Assembly (NCBI RefSeq): GCF_044239695.1
Contig: NZ_JBIIAW010000029.1
Span: forward strand, 1-29,559
DNA length: 29,559 nucleotides
Source: Pseudolysinimonas_A sp044239695
GTDB taxonomy: Bacteria; Actinomycetota; Actinomycetes; Actinomycetales; Microbacteriaceae
Reading direction: 5' to 3'
The notes beneath the pieces are model-generated. The model was given only the letters and a program-made list of their open reading frames with translations, was not told the DNA's origin and did no database searches. Numbering within the stretch: the stretch's first letter is position 1; the number at the start of each line of letters is the position of its first letter. The translations under genes and the position numbers were made by a program. Positions 29,429 through 29,559 of the stretch are shown piece after piece.

Positions 29429-29559
29429 CGTCGCGTGCGGCGAGGCTATTTGCCCGAAAGCGCCCCTTGGATGTCGGCGAAGGGGGCCGATTCGGGCAAC
29501 TAGCCGACATCCCGCGGGCCACCCTCGCGGCGCTCGTCGTCGCGGCGGTGGTGCGGGCC
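29425..29559 (+). CDS. cydD: Possible 5' end of cydD (ABC exporter for cytochrome bd assembly), truncated by the window
   Basis: GTG at 29425 overlaps the cydB stop by four bases and the frame is open to the end: VTSRAARLFARKRPLDVGEG, then a hydrophobic stretch TLAALVVAAVVRA that could begin membrane helix 1. Position after cydAB is where cydD or a cydDC fusion normally lies. However, residues 8-30 are encoded by the long palindrome at 29446-29512. The true start may therefore lie further right, with the palindrome untranslated. Only about 45 residues are visible, so the assignment rests on context. Confidence 0.45.
   Translation, partial: MTSRAARLFARKRPLDVGEGGRFGQLADIPRATLAALVVAAVVRA
29446..29512. 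repeat. Nested palindrome with pseudoknot potential at the cydB/cydD junction
   Basis: CTATTTGCCCGAA (29446-29458) pairs with TTCGGGCAACTAG (29491-29503) with one mismatch. Inside, CCCCTT (29463-29468) pairs with AAGGGG (29480-29485). The apical GGATGTCGGC (29469-29478) is the exact reverse complement of GCCGACATCC (29503-29512) just beyond the hairpin. It could be a dispersed palindromic repeat or an RNA structure acting on cydD expression. Confidence 0.6.

Overview
The window reads as a chromosomal segment of a high-GC actinobacterium. Most genes use G/C-rich third codon positions, GTG starts are common, and several genes carry a TANNNT -10 box 5-7 nt before the start codon, the signature of leaderless transcripts. 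Gene content (PobA, PcaIJF, CydAB, short BlaI-BlaR, GH130) suits a soil- or plant-associated Microbacteriaceae-like organism. The family assignment is inference.

Region 1 (1-5.86 kb) is visibly lower in GC than what follows and looks like an accessory defence island. It holds a probable gene remnant at the left edge and a translationally coupled AAA ATPase/HNH endonuclease pair with Septu (PtuAB) architecture. Next comes a 116-aa protein coupled to an NB-ARC/TPR (NLR-like) protein. The small protein ends, and the NLR begins, with the same 16-residue motif (9/16 identical, core AIGxVxGxVxI). That layout matches bacterial NLR/effector pairs that signal through amyloid-type motifs. A small tandem-HTH protein closes the island.

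Region 2 (5.9-12.2 kb) is backbone-like. It carries an MFS exporter, a candidate 51-aa small protein, a cytoplasmic transglutaminase-like protein, and a coupled three-gene operon (GT4 glycosyltransferase, probable (alpha/alpha)6-barrel protein, GH130 mannoside phosphorylase).

Region 3 (12.2-13.6 kb) has a cold-shock protein and a membrane fatty-acid desaturase on the minus strand.

Region 4 (13.8-23.3 kb) is an aromatic-acid catabolic cluster. An IclR regulator is divergent from pcaIJF (end of the beta-ketoadipate pathway). After a GNAT gene come pobA (4-hydroxybenzoate to protocatechuate), a divergent IclR regulator coupled to ligJ (4-oxalomesaconate hydratase of the 4,5-cleavage/gallate pathway), and another IclR regulator divergent from ligM (tetrahydrofolate-dependent vanillate/3-O-methylgallate O-demethylase). 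Steps of both ortho and 4,5-meta pathways therefore lie side by side, but no ring-cleavage dioxygenase is present.

Region 5 (23.4-29.56 kb) holds a large unrecognised membrane protein, a BlaI/short-BlaR pair, and cydAB (cytochrome bd oxidase) followed by a probable cydD start. Three palindromes with exact 21-bp centre spacing lie between blaI and cydA. The cydB/cydD junction contains a striking nested palindrome with pseudoknot potential.
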